From Ornithinibacillus scapharcae TW25 (lineage in GTDB: Bacteria; Bacillota; Bacilli; Bacillales; Amphibacillaceae), in NCBI RefSeq assembly GCF_000190475.1, contig NZ_AEWH01000051.1, positions 1 through 64,000 of the forward strand: a DNA stretch of 64,000 bases. The letters run 5' to 3'. Below are positions 1 through 9,871 of the stretch, piece by piece. How positions within the stretch are numbered: position 1 is the stretch's first letter; each line of letters begins with the position of its first letter. The position numbers and the translations under genes were made by a program. Below the pieces are notes generated by a model that worked only from the letters and a program-made list of their open reading frames with translations, was not told the origin of the DNA and ran no database searches.

Positions 1-1439
1 GCTATCTTGCCTCCTGTTTCCGGATCTAAATAAATATAACGAGCGTTACAATCTGTTGTAATGGCTAATGCTTTATTTGTGCCTTTTATACGAATGACTG
101 CAGCGTCTGATCCTGGTCCTAAAACTGTGTTTGTTTGTACCATCGAATCATATTGATCATAGACCCATTCCTTACTGGCAATGGTTGGCTGCTTTAGAAG
201 TCGTTTTAGCATGTCACCATGATTATCCACTTTCGGCACCCTATTGCCAATCTTCTGAAACTCTTGAAAATACGTAGCCTCAAGAGCTGGTAAATGGTAA
301 ACAGGTGCATCCTCAGCCAAAGCATCTACTGGGATTTCTGCCTGAACCTTACCATGCTGGACGATACGAAATACTTTCTCTTCCACGACACGCCCCACTG
401 CCACCGCATGCAGACCGTAACGATTAAAAATATCGATAATTTCTTGTTCTCTACCTTGTTTAACAACAAGAAGCATACGCTCTTGAGATTCTGATAACAT
501 TAACTCATAAGCAGTCATATTCTCTTCGCGTTGGGGAACTAAGTCAAGATTCATCTCGATGCCAGTTCCTGCTTTACTAGCCATTTCACTCGCAGAAGAG
601 GTTAGACCAGCTGCACCCATATCCTGCATACCAACTAATGCATCGGAATGAATTACTTCAAGACATGCTTCAATGAGAAGCTTTTCCATAAATGGATCGC
701 CAACTTGAACGGCAGGTCTATCCTTGGCTGCATCCTCCGCAAGGTCATCTGATGCAAAGGTAGCACCGTGTATTCCATCACGACCTGTTGGTGCTCCCGC
801 ATAAATCACGGTATTACCAATTCCCGTAGCTACTCCTTTTTGAATGTCTTCATGATTAATCAATCCGATACACATCGCATTCACTAATGGATTGTCTTCA
901 TAAGAATCATCAAACTGTACTTCCCCACCAACTGTAGGTATGCCAACACAGTTACCGTAACCAGCAATCCCATTCACGACCTCTTTGAACAGATATTTCA
1001 CGCGGTCCGTCGTTAAATTCCCAAATCGAAGAGAGTTCATCAATGCAATGGGTCGTGCTCCCATTGAAAAGACATCACGGATAATTCCCCCAACACCTGT
1101 TGCAGCACCCTGATATGGCTCAACCGCTGAGGGGTGGTTATGACTCTCAATCTTAAACACAACCGCCTGTTCATCACCAATATCAATAATACCAGCTCCC
1201 TCACCAGGACCTTGTATAACATGTGGTGCTTTAGTTGGGAACTTCTTCAATAAAGGCTTTGATGTCTTATAACTACAATGTTCTGACCACATAACAGAGA
1301 AAATCCCGGTTTCGGTAAAATTAGGCAATCGTCCTAAGATTTTCTTAACCATTTCAAACTCTTGATCGGTAAGGCCCATTTCTCGGTATAACTTTTCCTG
1401 TTCCACGGTTTTCGGGCTAATCTCATACGTTTGTAACAT
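1..1439 (-). CDS. purL: phosphoribosylformylglycinamidine synthase subunit PurL (3' part outside window)
   Basis: Large subunit of FGAM synthase, the ATP- and ammonia-dependent fourth step of purine synthesis, acting with PurQ and PurS. The N-terminal ~480 residues are readable and continue past the window edge. The start is ATG at 1439, giving [14 protein letters not shown]. Visible family motifs include [33 protein letters not shown] and the glycine-rich [10 protein letters not shown] stretch. The start overlaps the end of purQ by 17 bases, as expected for a translationally coupled pur operon. This is the small-type PurL that needs separate PurQ and PurS, both of which sit directly upstream. 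Confidence 0.97.
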   Translation of the reverse strand, partial: MLQTYEISPKTVEQEKLYREMGLTDQEFEMVKKILGRLPNFTETGIFSVMWSEHCSYKTSKPLLKKFPTKAPHVIQGPGEGAGIIDIGDEQAVVFKIESHNHPSAVEPYQGAATGVGGIIRDVFSMGARPIALMNSLRFGNLTTDRVKYLFKEVVNGIAGYGNCVGIPTVGGEVQFDDSYEDNPLVNAMCIGLINHEDIQKGVATGIGNTVIYAGAPTGRDGIHGATFASDDLAEDAAKDRPAVQVGDPFMEKLLIEACLEVIHSDALVGMQDMGAAGLTSSASEMASKAGTGIEMNLDLVPQREENMTAYELMLSESQERMLLVVKQGREQEIIDIFNRYGLHAVAVGRVVEEKVFRIVQHGKVQAEIPVDALAEDAPVYHLPALEATYFQEFQKIGNRVPKVDNHGDMLKRLLKQPTIASKEWVYDQYDSMVQTNTVLGPGSDAAVIRIKGTNKALAITTDCNARYIYLDPETGGKI

Positions 1440-2109
1440 AGCTGGACTCCCTCCAATTTTGTACAATTGATTGGAATAACATTAATCCGTCTGCACTTCC
1501 CAAAAGTGCTTCGACTGCACGTTCAGGGTGTGGCATCATTCCCAAGACATTTCCTTGCTTGTTCGTAATCCCAGCGATATTAGCTGTTGAACCATTCGGG
1601 TTGTTCCGGTAAGAAAATACAATCTGATTATTTGCTTTTAATGTTGCTAATGTTGCTTGATCACAGAAATAATTCCCCTCGCCATGTGCTATCGGAAAAC
1701 GAACTATTTCCCCCTTTTCATAACCAGCTGTAAAGATTGTCTCATTGTTATCAACAATTAATTCTTCTTGGTGACACATAAAAGAAAGTGTCTTGTTTCT
1801 CATCAGCGAACCAGGAAGTAATCCTGCCTCAGTCAAAATCTGAAATCCGTTACAAACACCAAGTACCGGTTTTCCTTTTGCTGCATGCTCCCGAACCTGA
1901 ACCATTACATCAGAAGAAGCTGCAATTGCTCCCGAACGAAGATAATCTCCATACGAAAATCCACCAGGCAAGAGAATACCATCATAGCTTTCTAGATTAC
2001 TATTTTGATACCATACTAGGTCTGCTTCTTCATGTAACACTTCCTTTACAGCATGGTACATATCTCGGTCACAGTTGGAACCTGGAAAAACAATGACTGC
2101 AAATTTCAC
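1423..2109 (-). CDS. purQ: phosphoribosylformylglycinamidine synthase subunit PurQ (glutaminase)
   Basis: Class I glutamine amidotransferase subunit that supplies ammonia to PurL. It has 228 residues, a normal length. The nucleophile elbow GVCNGFQ (Cys86) and the [10 protein letters not shown] motif carrying the catalytic His/Glu are visible, and the N-terminus ([12 protein letters not shown]) is typical. The start is GTG at 2109, overlapping the purS stop as GTGA, which indicates coupled translation. Cytosolic. Regulated with the operon by PurR and the purine riboswitch upstream of purE. Confidence 0.97.
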   Translation of the reverse strand: MKFAVIVFPGSNCDRDMYHAVKEVLHEEADLVWYQNSNLESYDGILLPGGFSYGDYLRSGAIAASSDVMVQVREHAAKGKPVLGVCNGFQILTEAGLLPGSLMRNKTLSFMCHQEELIVDNNETIFTAGYEKGEIVRFPIAHGEGNYFCDQATLATLKANNQIVFSYRNNPNGSTANIAGITNKQGNVLGMMPHPERAVEALLGSADGLMLFQSIVQNWRESSYVTNV

Positions 2110-2357
2110 AGAACTTCAGCCTCCTCCAGCTCAACGCGATAATCTTCAATCACTGGATTTGCAAGCAGCTTTTCACACATTTCATGAACACGAACCGCTA
2201 GATTTGGTCCGTCTTCCACAGTAAGCTCCATATATTTCCCGACACGGACCTCCTCCACTTCTTGAAAGCCGAGAGAGTTCAGTGATGCTTGGATTTGCTT
2301 TCCTTGAGGATCTAGCACCCCTTGCTTTAGCGTTACAAAAACAGTTACCTTTCTCAT
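2106..2357 (-). CDS. purS: phosphoribosylformylglycinamidine synthase subunit PurS
   Basis: Small 83-residue subunit that bridges PurQ and PurL in the Gram-positive FGAM synthase complex. It begins [19 protein letters not shown], the standard PurS N-terminus, and ends in the acidic VELEEAEVL tail. It lies between purC and purQ with ATGA and GTGA overlaps on its two sides, so it is fully embedded in the coupled operon. Its shine-dalgarno lies in the 3' end of purC (ctggagg). Confidence 0.96.
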   Translation of the reverse strand: MRKVTVFVTLKQGVLDPQGKQIQASLNSLGFQEVEEVRVGKYMELTVEDGPNLAVRVHEMCEKLLANPVIEDYRVELEEAEVL

Positions 2358-3076
2358 ACCCTAGCCTCCAGTCTCTGTAAAATTTTCTCGTATACTGTGA
2401 TTAAGTCTCCTATCCCCTGCCGAAATACATCCTTATCCATTTTTTCCTTCGTTTCTATATCCCATAGCCTACAAGTATCTGGTGAAATTTCATCGGCCAG
2501 TATAATAGTTCCATCCGAAAGCAATCCAAACTCCAGTTTAAAATCTACTAAAATCAAGTTCATTGATCGGAAGAACCCCTGCAATACCGTATTAATCTCT
2601 ATTGCCTTCGCTTTAATATCACGTAGTTCTTCCGCAGAAATGTTTGTTAAAAGCAAAGCATGATCATCATTAATTAAAGGATCATTTAAAGAATCATTTT
2701 TATAAAAAAGTTCCACTAATGGAGGGGAAAATGGTGTTTCCTCCTTGAAGCCTAGTCGTTTTGTAATACTACCTGTTGCTAGATTTCGAACAACCACCTC
2801 TAACGGAATAATGGTCGTTTTTAGGACGAGTTGCTCTGTTTCATTTAACTTTTTTACAAAGTGACTCTTGATGCCTTTTTCATGTAAATAAGGAAAAATA
2901 ACAGAGGTAATTTCATTATTTAATCTTCCCTTACCTGGAAAGTTTTCCTTTTTCTTGCCATTAAACGCTGTCGCATCATTCTTGTACGACAATACTAATC
3001 TTTCGGAATCAGTAGTTGAAAGGTAAACCTTCTTTGCCTTCCCCTCATATAAAAGCTCTGCCTTCACGATAATCAC
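2354..3076 (-). CDS. purC: phosphoribosylaminoimidazole-succinocarboxamide synthase PurC
   Basis: SAICAR synthetase, which joins aspartate to CAIR using ATP. It has 240 residues. Motifs are [11 protein letters not shown] at the N-terminus, [25 protein letters not shown] and the [14 protein letters not shown] signature near residue 190. The start is taken as GTG at 3076, overlapping the purB stop as GTGA. An in-frame GTG at 3067 has the better-spaced ribosome site (aggggtg) and cannot be excluded. Confidence 0.96.
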   Translation of the reverse strand: MIIVKAELLYEGKAKKVYLSTTDSERLVLSYKNDATAFNGKKKENFPGKGRLNNEITSVIFPYLHEKGIKSHFVKKLNETEQLVLKTTIIPLEVVVRNLATGSITKRLGFKEETPFSPPLVELFYKNDSLNDPLINDDHALLLTNISAEELRDIKAKAIEINTVLQGFFRSMNLILVDFKLEFGLLSDGTIILADEISPDTCRLWDIETKEKMDKDVFRQGIGDLITVYEKILQRLEARV

Positions 3077-4374
3077 CCCTGGTTTAAGCCAATGCGATTA
3101 AATATCACATCAACATTTTTTAGATGGTACGTATAATCAAAGCAATTCGCTATTTCATCATCTGTTAGTAAGGACGTTATGCGCTCTTCTTTCTTCACCA
3201 GTTCTCTAAAATGAATCTCTGTTTCCCAAGCTTCCATTGCTTTAGGCTGTACGATATCATAGGCCTCTTCTCTGCTCATCCCTTTGTCAATCAAGGCTAA
3301 CAGAACACGTTGAGAGAAAATTACGCCGTGTGTTTTGTCGATATTGCGTCTCATGTTTTCAGGAAACACGGTTAGATTTTTGATGATATTTCCAAAACGA
3401 TTTAACATATAATTCAGTGCGATGGTTGCATCTGGTAGGATGATTCGTTCTGCTGAAGAGTGAGAAATATCACGTTCATGCCATAACGAAACATTTTCAT
3501 AAGCTGTTACCATATGTCCCCGTATGACTCTTGCTATCCCTGTCATGTTCTCTGAACCAATCGGATTACGTTTATGTGGCATAGCAGAAGATCCTTTTTG
3601 TCCTCTTGCAAAATATTCCTCTACTTCACGTGTTTCTGTTTTCTGCAAACCGCGGATTTCTGTCGCGAATTTTTCAATGGATGTTGCGATAAGTGCTAAA
3701 GTAGAGATATATGCAGCATGACGGTCACGCTGCAGGGTCTGGGTAGATACTGGTGCAGGGGAAAGCCCTAGTTTTTCACAAACATACGCTTCCACAAAAG
3801 GATCAATATTCGCATAAGTCCCAACAGCACCAGATAGTTTTCCAAACTCGATGTTACTTGCAGCTAACTCAAATCGTTCCAGATTACGCTTCATCTCTTC
3901 ATACCATAAAGCAAGCTTTAAGCCGAATGTTGTTGGTTCCGCATGCACACCGTGGGTTCTTCCCATCATCACCGTATGTTTATGTTCGATTGCCTTGTTT
4001 TTAAGAATCTCCAAAAAGTTATGTACGTCTTTTCGTATAATTTCATTTGCTTGCTTTAATACATACGATAATGCTGTATCTACAACATCTGTAGAGGTGA
4101 GACCGTAATGCACCCATTTACGCTCCTCACCAAGTGTTTCTGATACGGCCCGAGTAAATGCAACAACATCATGTCTTGTTTCATTTTCGATTTCGTAAAT
4201 CCGATTTATATCGAATGACGCATTCTCTCTAAGCTTCCTAACATCCCCTTTCGGAATAACCCCAAGCTCACTCCATGCTTCACATGCTAGTAGTTCCACT
4301 TCTAACCATGCCTTGAATTTATTTTCTTCCGTCCATATACGTCCCATTTCTTCTCTTGTATAACGTCCAATCAT
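3073..4374 (-). CDS. purB: adenylosuccinate lyase PurB
   Basis: Fumarase/aspartase-superfamily lyase acting twice in purine synthesis, on SAICAR to AICAR and on adenylosuccinate to AMP. It has 433 residues, the usual bacterial length. The superfamily signature [12 protein letters not shown] is present near residue 265, and TSTDVVDTA and [12 protein letters not shown] are also intact. The ribosome site gagg precedes ATG at 4374. It overlaps purK by four bases and purC by four bases. Confidence 0.97.
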   Translation of the reverse strand: MIGRYTREEMGRIWTEENKFKAWLEVELLACEAWSELGVIPKGDVRKLRENASFDINRIYEIENETRHDVVAFTRAVSETLGEERKWVHYGLTSTDVVDTALSYVLKQANEIIRKDVHNFLEILKNKAIEHKHTVMMGRTHGVHAEPTTFGLKLALWYEEMKRNLERFELAASNIEFGKLSGAVGTYANIDPFVEAYVCEKLGLSPAPVSTQTLQRDRHAAYISTLALIATSIEKFATEIRGLQKTETREVEEYFARGQKGSSAMPHKRNPIGSENMTGIARVIRGHMVTAYENVSLWHERDISHSSAERIILPDATIALNYMLNRFGNIIKNLTVFPENMRRNIDKTHGVIFSQRVLLALIDKGMSREEAYDIVQPKAMEAWETEIHFRELVKKEERITSLLTDDEIANCFDYTYHLKNVDVIFNRIGLNQG

Positions 4375-5492
4375 TTTTTTGCCTCCTCAAACATTTCCAG
4401 TTGTTTTTTATAATCTTCACCTATAAATGTAATATGCCCCATTTTCCGCTTTGTTTTTGGTTCATCCTTTCCATATAGGTGGACAAACCCATTACCTACT
4501 TTTGACATGGACCGTACTGTGGCTTCAACTGACTCTCCTAAAATGTTTACCATGGTAGCTGGTTCTAATAGTTTCACTGCTAGTAGCGGTAATCCACAGA
4601 TTGCCCGAATATGTTGTGCAAATTGTGATATATTACAAGCTTCTATTGTAAAATGGCCCGAATTATGCGGACGTGGTGCCATCTCATTTAAATAGATAGA
4701 CTCCCCATCGACAAACATCTCAATAGCAAAAGTACCTACTACTTGCATTCTTTCTGCTAATGTTCTTGCTGCTTGATAAGCTTTCTCCTCGACCTCAGGG
4801 GATATATTTGCAGGGACTGTCGTCTGGAACAGAATATGGTCCTGGTGCACATTTTCCGCTATTGGAAAAAAAGCCATTTCTCCTTCTGCTGTACGGGTAA
4901 ATATAACCGATATCTCCCTATCAAAGGTTAACCAAGACTCAAGGATACAATGACCATGTTCCGCTACAAAACTCTCAAGTTGTTCGATGTCCTCTTGTTT
5001 ATCTATCTTCAATTGCCCTTTTCCGTCATAGCCACCATGACAAGTCTTTACAACAACAGGCAGCCTAAAGTCCGCCAGAGCCTCCTTGCATTCACCAGGT
5101 TGATGAACAATCGTAAATTTAGGAGTTGGTAATCCAAGCTCGTTTATCAGTTTCTTCTCTTTTTCCCTATTTTGTGTTATTTCCAGTGCATATGCACCTT
5201 GTGGGAGTTTTCCGTTATTTTCTATGTAGTTTGCAGCATGTAGATCCACATTTTCAAATTCATACGTGATGACATCACTTTTCTCCGTTAGTTCCTTTAT
5301 CGCGTTCATGTCATGATAAGCGGCGATGATATGCGCATCGGAGACTTGTGCTGCTGGACAATTTGGTGTGGGATCTAAAACGATAACGTTATAGCCCATA
5401 TACTTTGCCGCCATAGACATCATACGACCAAGCTGTCCGCCACCAATAATTCCAATTGTTTGAGGAGGTAAAATAACTTTATTGTTTCGCAA
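4371..5492 (-). CDS. purK: N5-carboxyaminoimidazole ribonucleotide synthase PurK
   Basis: ATP-grasp enzyme converting AIR and bicarbonate to N5-CAIR, the substrate of PurE. It has 373 residues. Visible are the N-terminal dinucleotide-like [12 protein letters not shown], the ATP-grasp core [14 protein letters not shown] and the metal-binding [12 protein letters not shown]. The start is TTG at 5492, with gaggga upstream, and lies inside the last codons of purE (14-base overlap). Confidence 0.96.
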   Translation of the reverse strand: MRNNKVILPPQTIGIIGGGQLGRMMSMAAKYMGYNVIVLDPTPNCPAAQVSDAHIIAAYHDMNAIKELTEKSDVITYEFENVDLHAANYIENNGKLPQGAYALEITQNREKEKKLINELGLPTPKFTIVHQPGECKEALADFRLPVVVKTCHGGYDGKGQLKIDKQEDIEQLESFVAEHGHCILESWLTFDREISVIFTRTAEGEMAFFPIAENVHQDHILFQTTVPANISPEVEEKAYQAARTLAERMQVVGTFAIEMFVDGESIYLNEMAPRPHNSGHFTIEACNISQFAQHIRAICGLPLLAVKLLEPATMVNILGESVEATVRSMSKVGNGFVHLYGKDEPKTKRKMGHITFIGEDYKKQLEMFEEAKK

Positions 5493-5970
5493 GATCTTCC
5501 CTCATTTCTTCCACCTTAACTTTTAGATTGGAACGATAAATTGCTAGTCTCTCTGCTATTTCCGCCTGAAATGTTCCCAATATTTGCCCTGCTAATAATC
5601 CTGCATTTAACGCTCCTGCTTCACCAACGGCGACTGTTGCAGTAGGAATTCCACCAGGCATTTGAACAATGGAGAGTAGAGAATCTAATCCATTCAATGC
5701 TTTGCTTTGAACTGGTACACCAATCACTGGTAATGTTGTCTGGGATGCTATCATTCCCGGTAGATGGGCAGCACCGCCAGCACCTGCAATAATCACTTTC
5801 AAACCACGTTCTCTTGCTGTTTTGGCATATGTAAACATCTCATCCGGTGTCCGGTGTGCTGAAATAATATCTTTCTCATAACTTATTTCTAGTTCATCTA
5901 GGACGAAACAAGCATGCTTCATCGTTTCCCAGTCCGAAATACTTCCCATCACAACACTAACCATTGCCAT
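5479..5970 (-). CDS. purE: N5-carboxyaminoimidazole ribonucleotide mutase PurE
   Basis: Class I PurE, moving the carboxylate of N5-CAIR to give CAIR. It is the first gene of the pur operon. The start chosen is ATG at 5970 ([15 protein letters not shown]) because aaggagg lies at the right distance; an in-frame extension to 6036 has no ribosome site and makes the protein longer than the family. 163 residues. The substrate-binding motifs [18 protein letters not shown] and [11 protein letters not shown] are intact. A long leader with riboswitch and terminator precedes it. Confidence 0.97.
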   Translation of the reverse strand: MAMVSVVMGSISDWETMKHACFVLDELEISYEKDIISAHRTPDEMFTYAKTARERGLKVIIAGAGGAAHLPGMIASQTTLPVIGVPVQSKALNGLDSLLSIVQMPGGIPTATVAVGEAGALNAGLLAGQILGTFQAEIAERLAIYRSNLKVKVEEMREDLAKQ

Positions 5971-6177
5971 ATCTAATTCCTCCTTCATCATGTGAAGATA
6001 ATCGTAAACAAAAAAAGGTCTATCCAACTCCCCCATGTTATGAGAGAAGATGAATAGACCTTATTGGGTCAACAAAAGTAGGGCAATCGATATCAATAGC
6101 ACCTCTTTTGTATGGGCAGATTACGTTAGAAAATCTGCTTTTCATTGGCAGTTAGAGAAAGGAATCCTTCTCACCTA

Positions 6178-6217
6178 CACAAGAAAAACTAACTCATTCG
6201 CAAGTAGTTTTTTCTAA
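6178..6217 (-). terminator. riboswitch-linked terminator in the purE leader
   Basis: On the minus strand a hairpin built on AACTA/TAGTT arms around 6188-6211, extended with a bulge, is followed by a T-run toward purE. It lies just downstream of the purine aptamer. This is the place expected for the expression-platform terminator that forms when purine is bound. The stem is short, so the assignment rests partly on position. Confidence 0.55.
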
Positions 6218-6235
6218 TTACCAATGACTCATCTT

Positions 6236-6304
6236 CCCTCATAGTCCGGCATTTACGGTGCCAGGTAGAAACTTCAAGGCCATATCCCAAGAAATATATG
6301 AGGG
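6236..6304 (-). promoter_or_regulatory. purine (guanine-type) riboswitch of the pur operon
   Basis: The minus strand has the conserved purine aptamer pattern: P1 arms CCCTCATAT and ACTATGAGGG, the J/loop elements GATATGG, AAGTTTCTACC and CCGTAAATG, and the kissing loops. The discriminator in GGACTATG is C, which in known aptamers pairs with guanine or hypoxanthine rather than adenine. It lies about 270 bases ahead of purE. High purine should stop transcription of the whole operon. Confidence 0.95.
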
Positions 6305-6326
6305 TCCGTATGCATTTGTTGAGTTT

Positions 6327-6404
6327 AGCATAACAAAGAACAATTTGATGGTCAATGATAAAATCGAACATTTTTTAATTATTTCAATCCATTGTTCGGT
6401 TTTA
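6327..6404 (-). promoter_or_regulatory. pur operon promoter with paired PurR boxes
   Basis: A sigma-A promoter on the minus strand is visible: -35 TTGACC (complement of 6350-6355), a 17-base spacer and -10 TATGCT (complement of 6327-6332). Directly upstream are two inverted PurBox-like sites, AAATCGAACATTT at 6361-6373 and ATTGTTCGGTTTT at 6392-6404, matching the CGAAC core and spacing of Bacillus PurR operators. The aptamer begins ~23 bases downstream of the -10. Confidence 0.85.
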
Positions 6405-6487
6405 TACAATCATTTGTATAATAATAGAGAGATTTCAAGTCCTTTCAGCTCGTTTTCATGCTTTTTTATAACAAGTTTATGCATAAC

Positions 6488-7048
6488 TTATTGCTGTTTC
6501 TTCTTAGGATTCAGCAGCTTCCCCTTCCTGACTTGCTTCACCCAGAAACCTCCATGTATCTGTTTCGGCTCGTACGAGATTATAAACGCCTTTGGATCAA
6601 TCATTTTAATTTCTTCATATAGTCTTAGTTCATATTTTCTTGGTGTTAAAATCTGCATTGATAAACGGTCTCCATCCATTCCATAAGCCGACCAGCTTGT
6701 AACACCGTAACCTTTCTCACGTAGTCTACGAGTAAAATTCAAGTCTGGATTCCCTGAAATAACATTGACTGTGATGTAGCCTAATGCTAATTTTTCTTCG
6801 ATAATTGACCCAACTACAACACCTATCCCATAACCTAATGCATAGGCAATCACATTTTGTATTTCATTTAAATTGTCTAATACTAATCCCAATCCAAAGA
6901 TATAGACAATAATCTCAAACATACTAACAAACGCAGCAACATAGCGGCGTCCTTTTAGTGTCAATATCATTCGAATGGTAAACATTGATACGTAAACCAC
7001 GTTAACTATTAAAATAATGGTTACCATTATTAGTGCATGATCAAGCAA
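6488..7048 (-). CDS. YebE-like DUF2179 membrane protein (UPF0316 family)
   Basis: Membrane protein of 186 residues with about three N-terminal transmembrane helices (residues 5-75) and a C-terminal cytosolic DUF2179 domain ([16 protein letters not shown] region). This family, of unknown function, sits between pbuG and purE in Bacillus subtilis (yebE), which fits its position here. TTG at 7048 is chosen because aggagtg precedes it at the right distance. An upstream ATG at 7072 would put the ribosome site inside the gene. Confidence 0.85.
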   Translation of the reverse strand: MLDHALIMVTIILIVNVVYVSMFTIRMILTLKGRRYVAAFVSMFEIIVYIFGLGLVLDNLNEIQNVIAYALGYGIGVVVGSIIEEKLALGYITVNVISGNPDLNFTRRLREKGYGVTSWSAYGMDGDRLSMQILTPRKYELRLYEEIKMIDPKAFIISYEPKQIHGGFWVKQVRKGKLLNPKKKQQ

Positions 7049-7117
7049 GTTATCACTCCTATTTTTAAACATAAATCATTTAGATGACTACAGACTGTAC
7101 TTCAAGCTAAATATTTT

Positions 7118-7175
7118 TTAGAAAAGTAGGCAGACACCTATTTTCTAGAATTTGCATATAGTATGACTATCATAC
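7118..7175. promoter_or_regulatory. two inverted repeats in the yebE/hsp20 divergent promoter region
   Basis: A bulged hairpin, TAGAAAAGTAGG and CCTATTTTCTA (about 7119-7147), is followed by a perfect palindrome GTATGACTATCATAC at 7161-7175, ending 19 bases before the hsp20 start. The second looks like a repressor operator or part of the core promoter. I cannot assign a regulator; it does not match the CIRCE or CtsR patterns I know. Confidence 0.4.
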
Positions 7176-7194
7176 CGAAAAACGAGGTGTTATA

Positions 7195-7629
7195 ATGGAT
7201 CCATTTCAACAGATGTCAGATTGGAAACGAAACATGGACCATTTTTTTGGCGAACAGTTTTGGGATCAATTTGAAGGTATCCTTAAACCGACCATTCCCC
7301 AAATCAATCTTTATCAAACAGACAATGAAATATTATGTATTGCTAGTATTCCTGGATTAAGAAATCTAGATAAGATGGATATTTACGTAGATTATGCAAC
7401 ACTTGAGCTTCGTGGTGCAATTGATATCGGTCTTCAAGGTGGAACCGTTGTAAAAGAAGAAATATTACAAGGCGTATTTGAGCGTACCGTATCATTACCA
7501 TTCCCAGTCCGTTCCGATAAAATCAAAGCAACTTACAATAATGGTCTGTTATTTATACAGCTACATCGTCTTATTTCTGATTCTAGTCGAAAAAATCGTG
7601 TGAAAATCGAGACCATCGATGATAAGTAA
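7195..7629 (+). CDS. Hsp20/alpha-crystallin-type small heat-shock protein
   Basis: 144-residue protein with an alpha-crystallin fold. The central beta-sandwich runs from about residue 38 to 132 (INLYQTDNEILCIASIPGL through NGLLFIQLHR). The IPGL and NGLL pieces match conserved Hsp20 positions, although the usual A-x-x-x-N-G-V-L motif is degenerate (ATYNNGLLFI). It would act as an ATP-independent holdase or spore/cell protectant. aaaacgaggtg is the ribosome site. Monocistronic, ending in a strong terminator. Confidence 0.85.
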   Translation: MDPFQQMSDWKRNMDHFFGEQFWDQFEGILKPTIPQINLYQTDNEILCIASIPGLRNLDKMDIYVDYATLELRGAIDIGLQGGTVVKEEILQGVFERTVSLPFPVRSDKIKATYNNGLLFIQLHRLISDSSRKNRVKIETIDDK

Positions 7630-7631
7630 AT

Positions 7632-7690
7632 ACCCCCCAATAGGTGTGACCCAAATCACTTGCGGGCCATAACCTATGGGGGGTGTTTGT
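7632..7690. terminator. bidirectional terminator between hsp20 and the MFS gene
   Basis: Arms ACCCCCCAATAGGT (7632-7645) and ACCTATGGGGGGT (7672-7684) pair almost perfectly and are followed by tgtttgttt. The convergent genes end on either side of it. Confidence 0.9.
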
Positions 7691-7694
7691 TTCA

Positions 7695-8882
7695 TTATAC
7701 TTCCTCTGTATTCTTTCGGATAACATGGGCTGGCATTTTCCAGAACATCGTTAATCCTATTCCGAAAACAAGTACGATTGCGGCAAAATAATACGGATAA
7801 TTAATATCTATATCAAATAGGATTCCACCTAAAATGGGTCCGAAAATATTGGCTAAGCTTGTAAACATCGAGTTCATCCCGCCAACGAAACCTTGCTCAT
7901 TCCCAGCGATGTTAGAAAGGTAAGATGTAACGGCTGGACGGAACAAATCAAATCCAACAAACACGATAAAGGTTACTAGTAATATAGAGAGATAAGAATT
8001 TACCATCGTCATTAAAAAGACGAGAGCAGCTGATAATATTAAACTATATCTAATCAGTTTAATTTCTCCCCATAACCGTGTTAGTCGATCAAATAGTACA
8101 ACCTGTGCAACCGCACCAAATATAGCTCCACCGGTAATGACAATGGCTATATCAGTTGGTGTAAATTGGAACTTATGGTCTACAAATAAGCTAAAGAACG
8201 ATTCAAAAGCAGCTAACCCAAACGAAGCAATAAATATTAAAATAAATGCAATGAAGTACATCGGAGCAAATATACGACCAATACCTGCCTTTTGTTCTGG
8301 AGCTTCTTCCTCTTCAAATTCTTTATTACGTTCTGGTTCAGTTAGTAAAATAATCGAAAGTATTCCAGCTACTGCTCCTAGTACACCAGCGAAGAAAAAT
8401 GGTACTCGTATACCAAAATCAGCTAAAAACCCACCTATACCTGGACCAATTATGAATCCAGTACTAATAGCCGCCGACATATACCCTAATGCTTTCGGAC
8501 GAGTATCCTTTGTCGTAATATCTACAATAAATGCTGTTACAGCTGGCATAATAAATGCTGCACTTATGCCCCCTAAAATACGTGAAACAAACAGAACCTC
8601 AATTTCCTTTCCTAGTCCAAATAAAAACTCCGAAATACCGAAGATAAAAAGACCAATAACCATCATAATTTTTCTACCAAATTTATCAACTGCTTTTCCT
8701 GCAATTGGCGAGAAGATTAATTGTGCAATCGCAAAAGCTGCTGTTAAATAACCTATTGTTTTCCCAGTAATTCCTAGTTCATTCATCAAAGACGGTAATA
8801 CTGGTATGACAAGACCAATACCTAGAAAAGCAATAAATAAATTGAGTAGTAATAACCATAAGGTGACTTTTTTAGTTTTCAT
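7695..8882 (-). CDS. MFS drug-efflux transporter (Bmr/Blt/NorA-like, DHA1)
   Basis: 395-residue, 12-helix major facilitator of the drug:H+ antiporter-1 type. Motif A (GKAVDKFGRKIMMVIG) lies in the first cytoplasmic loop, and the antiporter motif C-like GFIIGPGIGG is in helix 5. The start is ATG at 8882 with ggag seven bases upstream, rather than an in-frame codon 13 residues earlier. It is divergent from a MerR-family regulator of the BltR/BmrR type, the classical arrangement for a ligand-induced exporter. Substrate unknown. Confidence 0.9.
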   Translation of the reverse strand: MKTKKVTLWLLLLNLFIAFLGIGLVIPVLPSLMNELGITGKTIGYLTAAFAIAQLIFSPIAGKAVDKFGRKIMMVIGLFIFGISEFLFGLGKEIEVLFVSRILGGISAAFIMPAVTAFIVDITTKDTRPKALGYMSAAISTGFIIGPGIGGFLADFGIRVPFFFAGVLGAVAGILSIILLTEPERNKEFEEEEAPEQKAGIGRIFAPMYFIAFILIFIASFGLAAFESFFSLFVDHKFQFTPTDIAIVITGGAIFGAVAQVVLFDRLTRLWGEIKLIRYSLILSAALVFLMTMVNSYLSILLVTFIVFVGFDLFRPAVTSYLSNIAGNEQGFVGGMNSMFTSLANIFGPILGGILFDIDINYPYYFAAIVLVFGIGLTMFWKMPAHVIRKNTEEV

Positions 8883-8971
8883 TTTTCTTTCTCCTTCATC
8901 TATATAAACAATTCTAAACACGTATGTTTAAAGCACTAATATTTATTTATTTACAACTAACTATCCTAATG

Positions 8972-8988
8972 TATATAGTAACTATATA
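8972..8988. promoter_or_regulatory. MerR-type operator palindrome
   Basis: TATATAGTAACTATATA is a perfect 8+1+8 palindrome in the divergent region between the exporter and its MerR-family gene. MerR activators bind such palindromes inside an over-long promoter spacer. It could serve the exporter promoter, the regulator's own promoter, or both. Confidence 0.75.
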
Positions 8989-9006
8989 GTCAAGGGGGGT
9001 ATGCAA

Positions 9007-9831
9007 ATGAATGAAAAAAATGAAAAATATCTAAGCTCAGGTGAATTTGCTAAGCTTTGTAAGGTAAACAAGCAAACTCTCTTTTATTATGATCAAATTG
9101 GACTATTAACACCGGTATTACGAAATGAAAAAGGATACCGCTTTTATTCCATTCACCAATTAGAGCTGTTTAATGTTATTGATTTACTAAAGGATCTCGG
9201 TATGTCACTAAGTGATGTCCAAGAATACATGAACAATAAATCGCCTGAGAGTTTTTTAACACTAATGCATCGTAAAAAAGATGAAATAGTGAAGATACGC
9301 AAAGAAATCGAAATGAAGGAAAGAATCATTAAAACCAAAATTAACTTAATGGAGGAAGCGTTACTTACGGATTTTAATCAAGTATCTGTTGAACAGCTTC
9401 CAGAAGCGACTCTTTATTTAAGCAGAAATATTGAGAATATCTCAAATGAGGAATTTTTTGAGGTTGTTTCGGACTTTATTGAAGAGCTTTATGTATCAAA
9501 CCTAGATTCCGGATTTCCAATCGGCGTAATGACGAAAAAAGAACATATATTGAAGGGCGAATACACAAATTATAGTTATTTATATATGGAACAACCCAAT
9601 CCTAAAGAAGGATATCCTTATTTCCAAGCTGTTAAAGGGGATTTTCTAATTGGGTATCATGTTGGGGATGACAAATCGATTCATAAAACTTATGAACGGC
9701 TTCTTGTGGAAATGGATCGATTAAATTTCTCTCTCGGAGATTATGTTTATGAAGAATATATTTACGATACAATTGTGAAAAATCATGAAGAAGAATTTGT
9801 AACTAAAATTATGATCCAGATACAGAAATAA
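9007..9831 (+). CDS. MerR-family regulator with C-terminal effector domain (BltR/BmrR-like)
   Basis: 274 residues. An N-terminal winged helix-turn-helix (about residues 8-75, with TLFYYDQIGLLTPVLRNEKGYRFY) is followed by a coiled-coil dimer helix to ~120 and a GyrI-like ligand-binding domain. ATG at 9007 is preferred over ATG at 9001 because aagggggg is then seven bases away instead of one. It most likely senses a drug or lipophilic cation and activates the divergent MFS exporter. Confidence 0.9.
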   Translation: MNEKNEKYLSSGEFAKLCKVNKQTLFYYDQIGLLTPVLRNEKGYRFYSIHQLELFNVIDLLKDLGMSLSDVQEYMNNKSPESFLTLMHRKKDEIVKIRKEIEMKERIIKTKINLMEEALLTDFNQVSVEQLPEATLYLSRNIENISNEEFFEVVSDFIEELYVSNLDSGFPIGVMTKKEHILKGEYTNYSYLYMEQPNPKEGYPYFQAVKGDFLIGYHVGDDKSIHKTYERLLVEMDRLNFSLGDYVYEEYIYDTIVKNHEEEFVTKIMIQIQK

Positions 9832-9836
9832 GGAAA

Positions 9837-9865
9837 AAGCGTTAATCTAATTCAGATTAACGCTT
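9837..9865. terminator. terminator between merR-type gene and acyl-CoA synthetase gene
   Basis: Perfect 12-bp arms AAGCGTTAATCT and AGATTAACGCTT with a 5-base loop. It is usable in both directions between the convergent genes. Confidence 0.88.
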
Positions 9866-9871
9866 ACTTGT

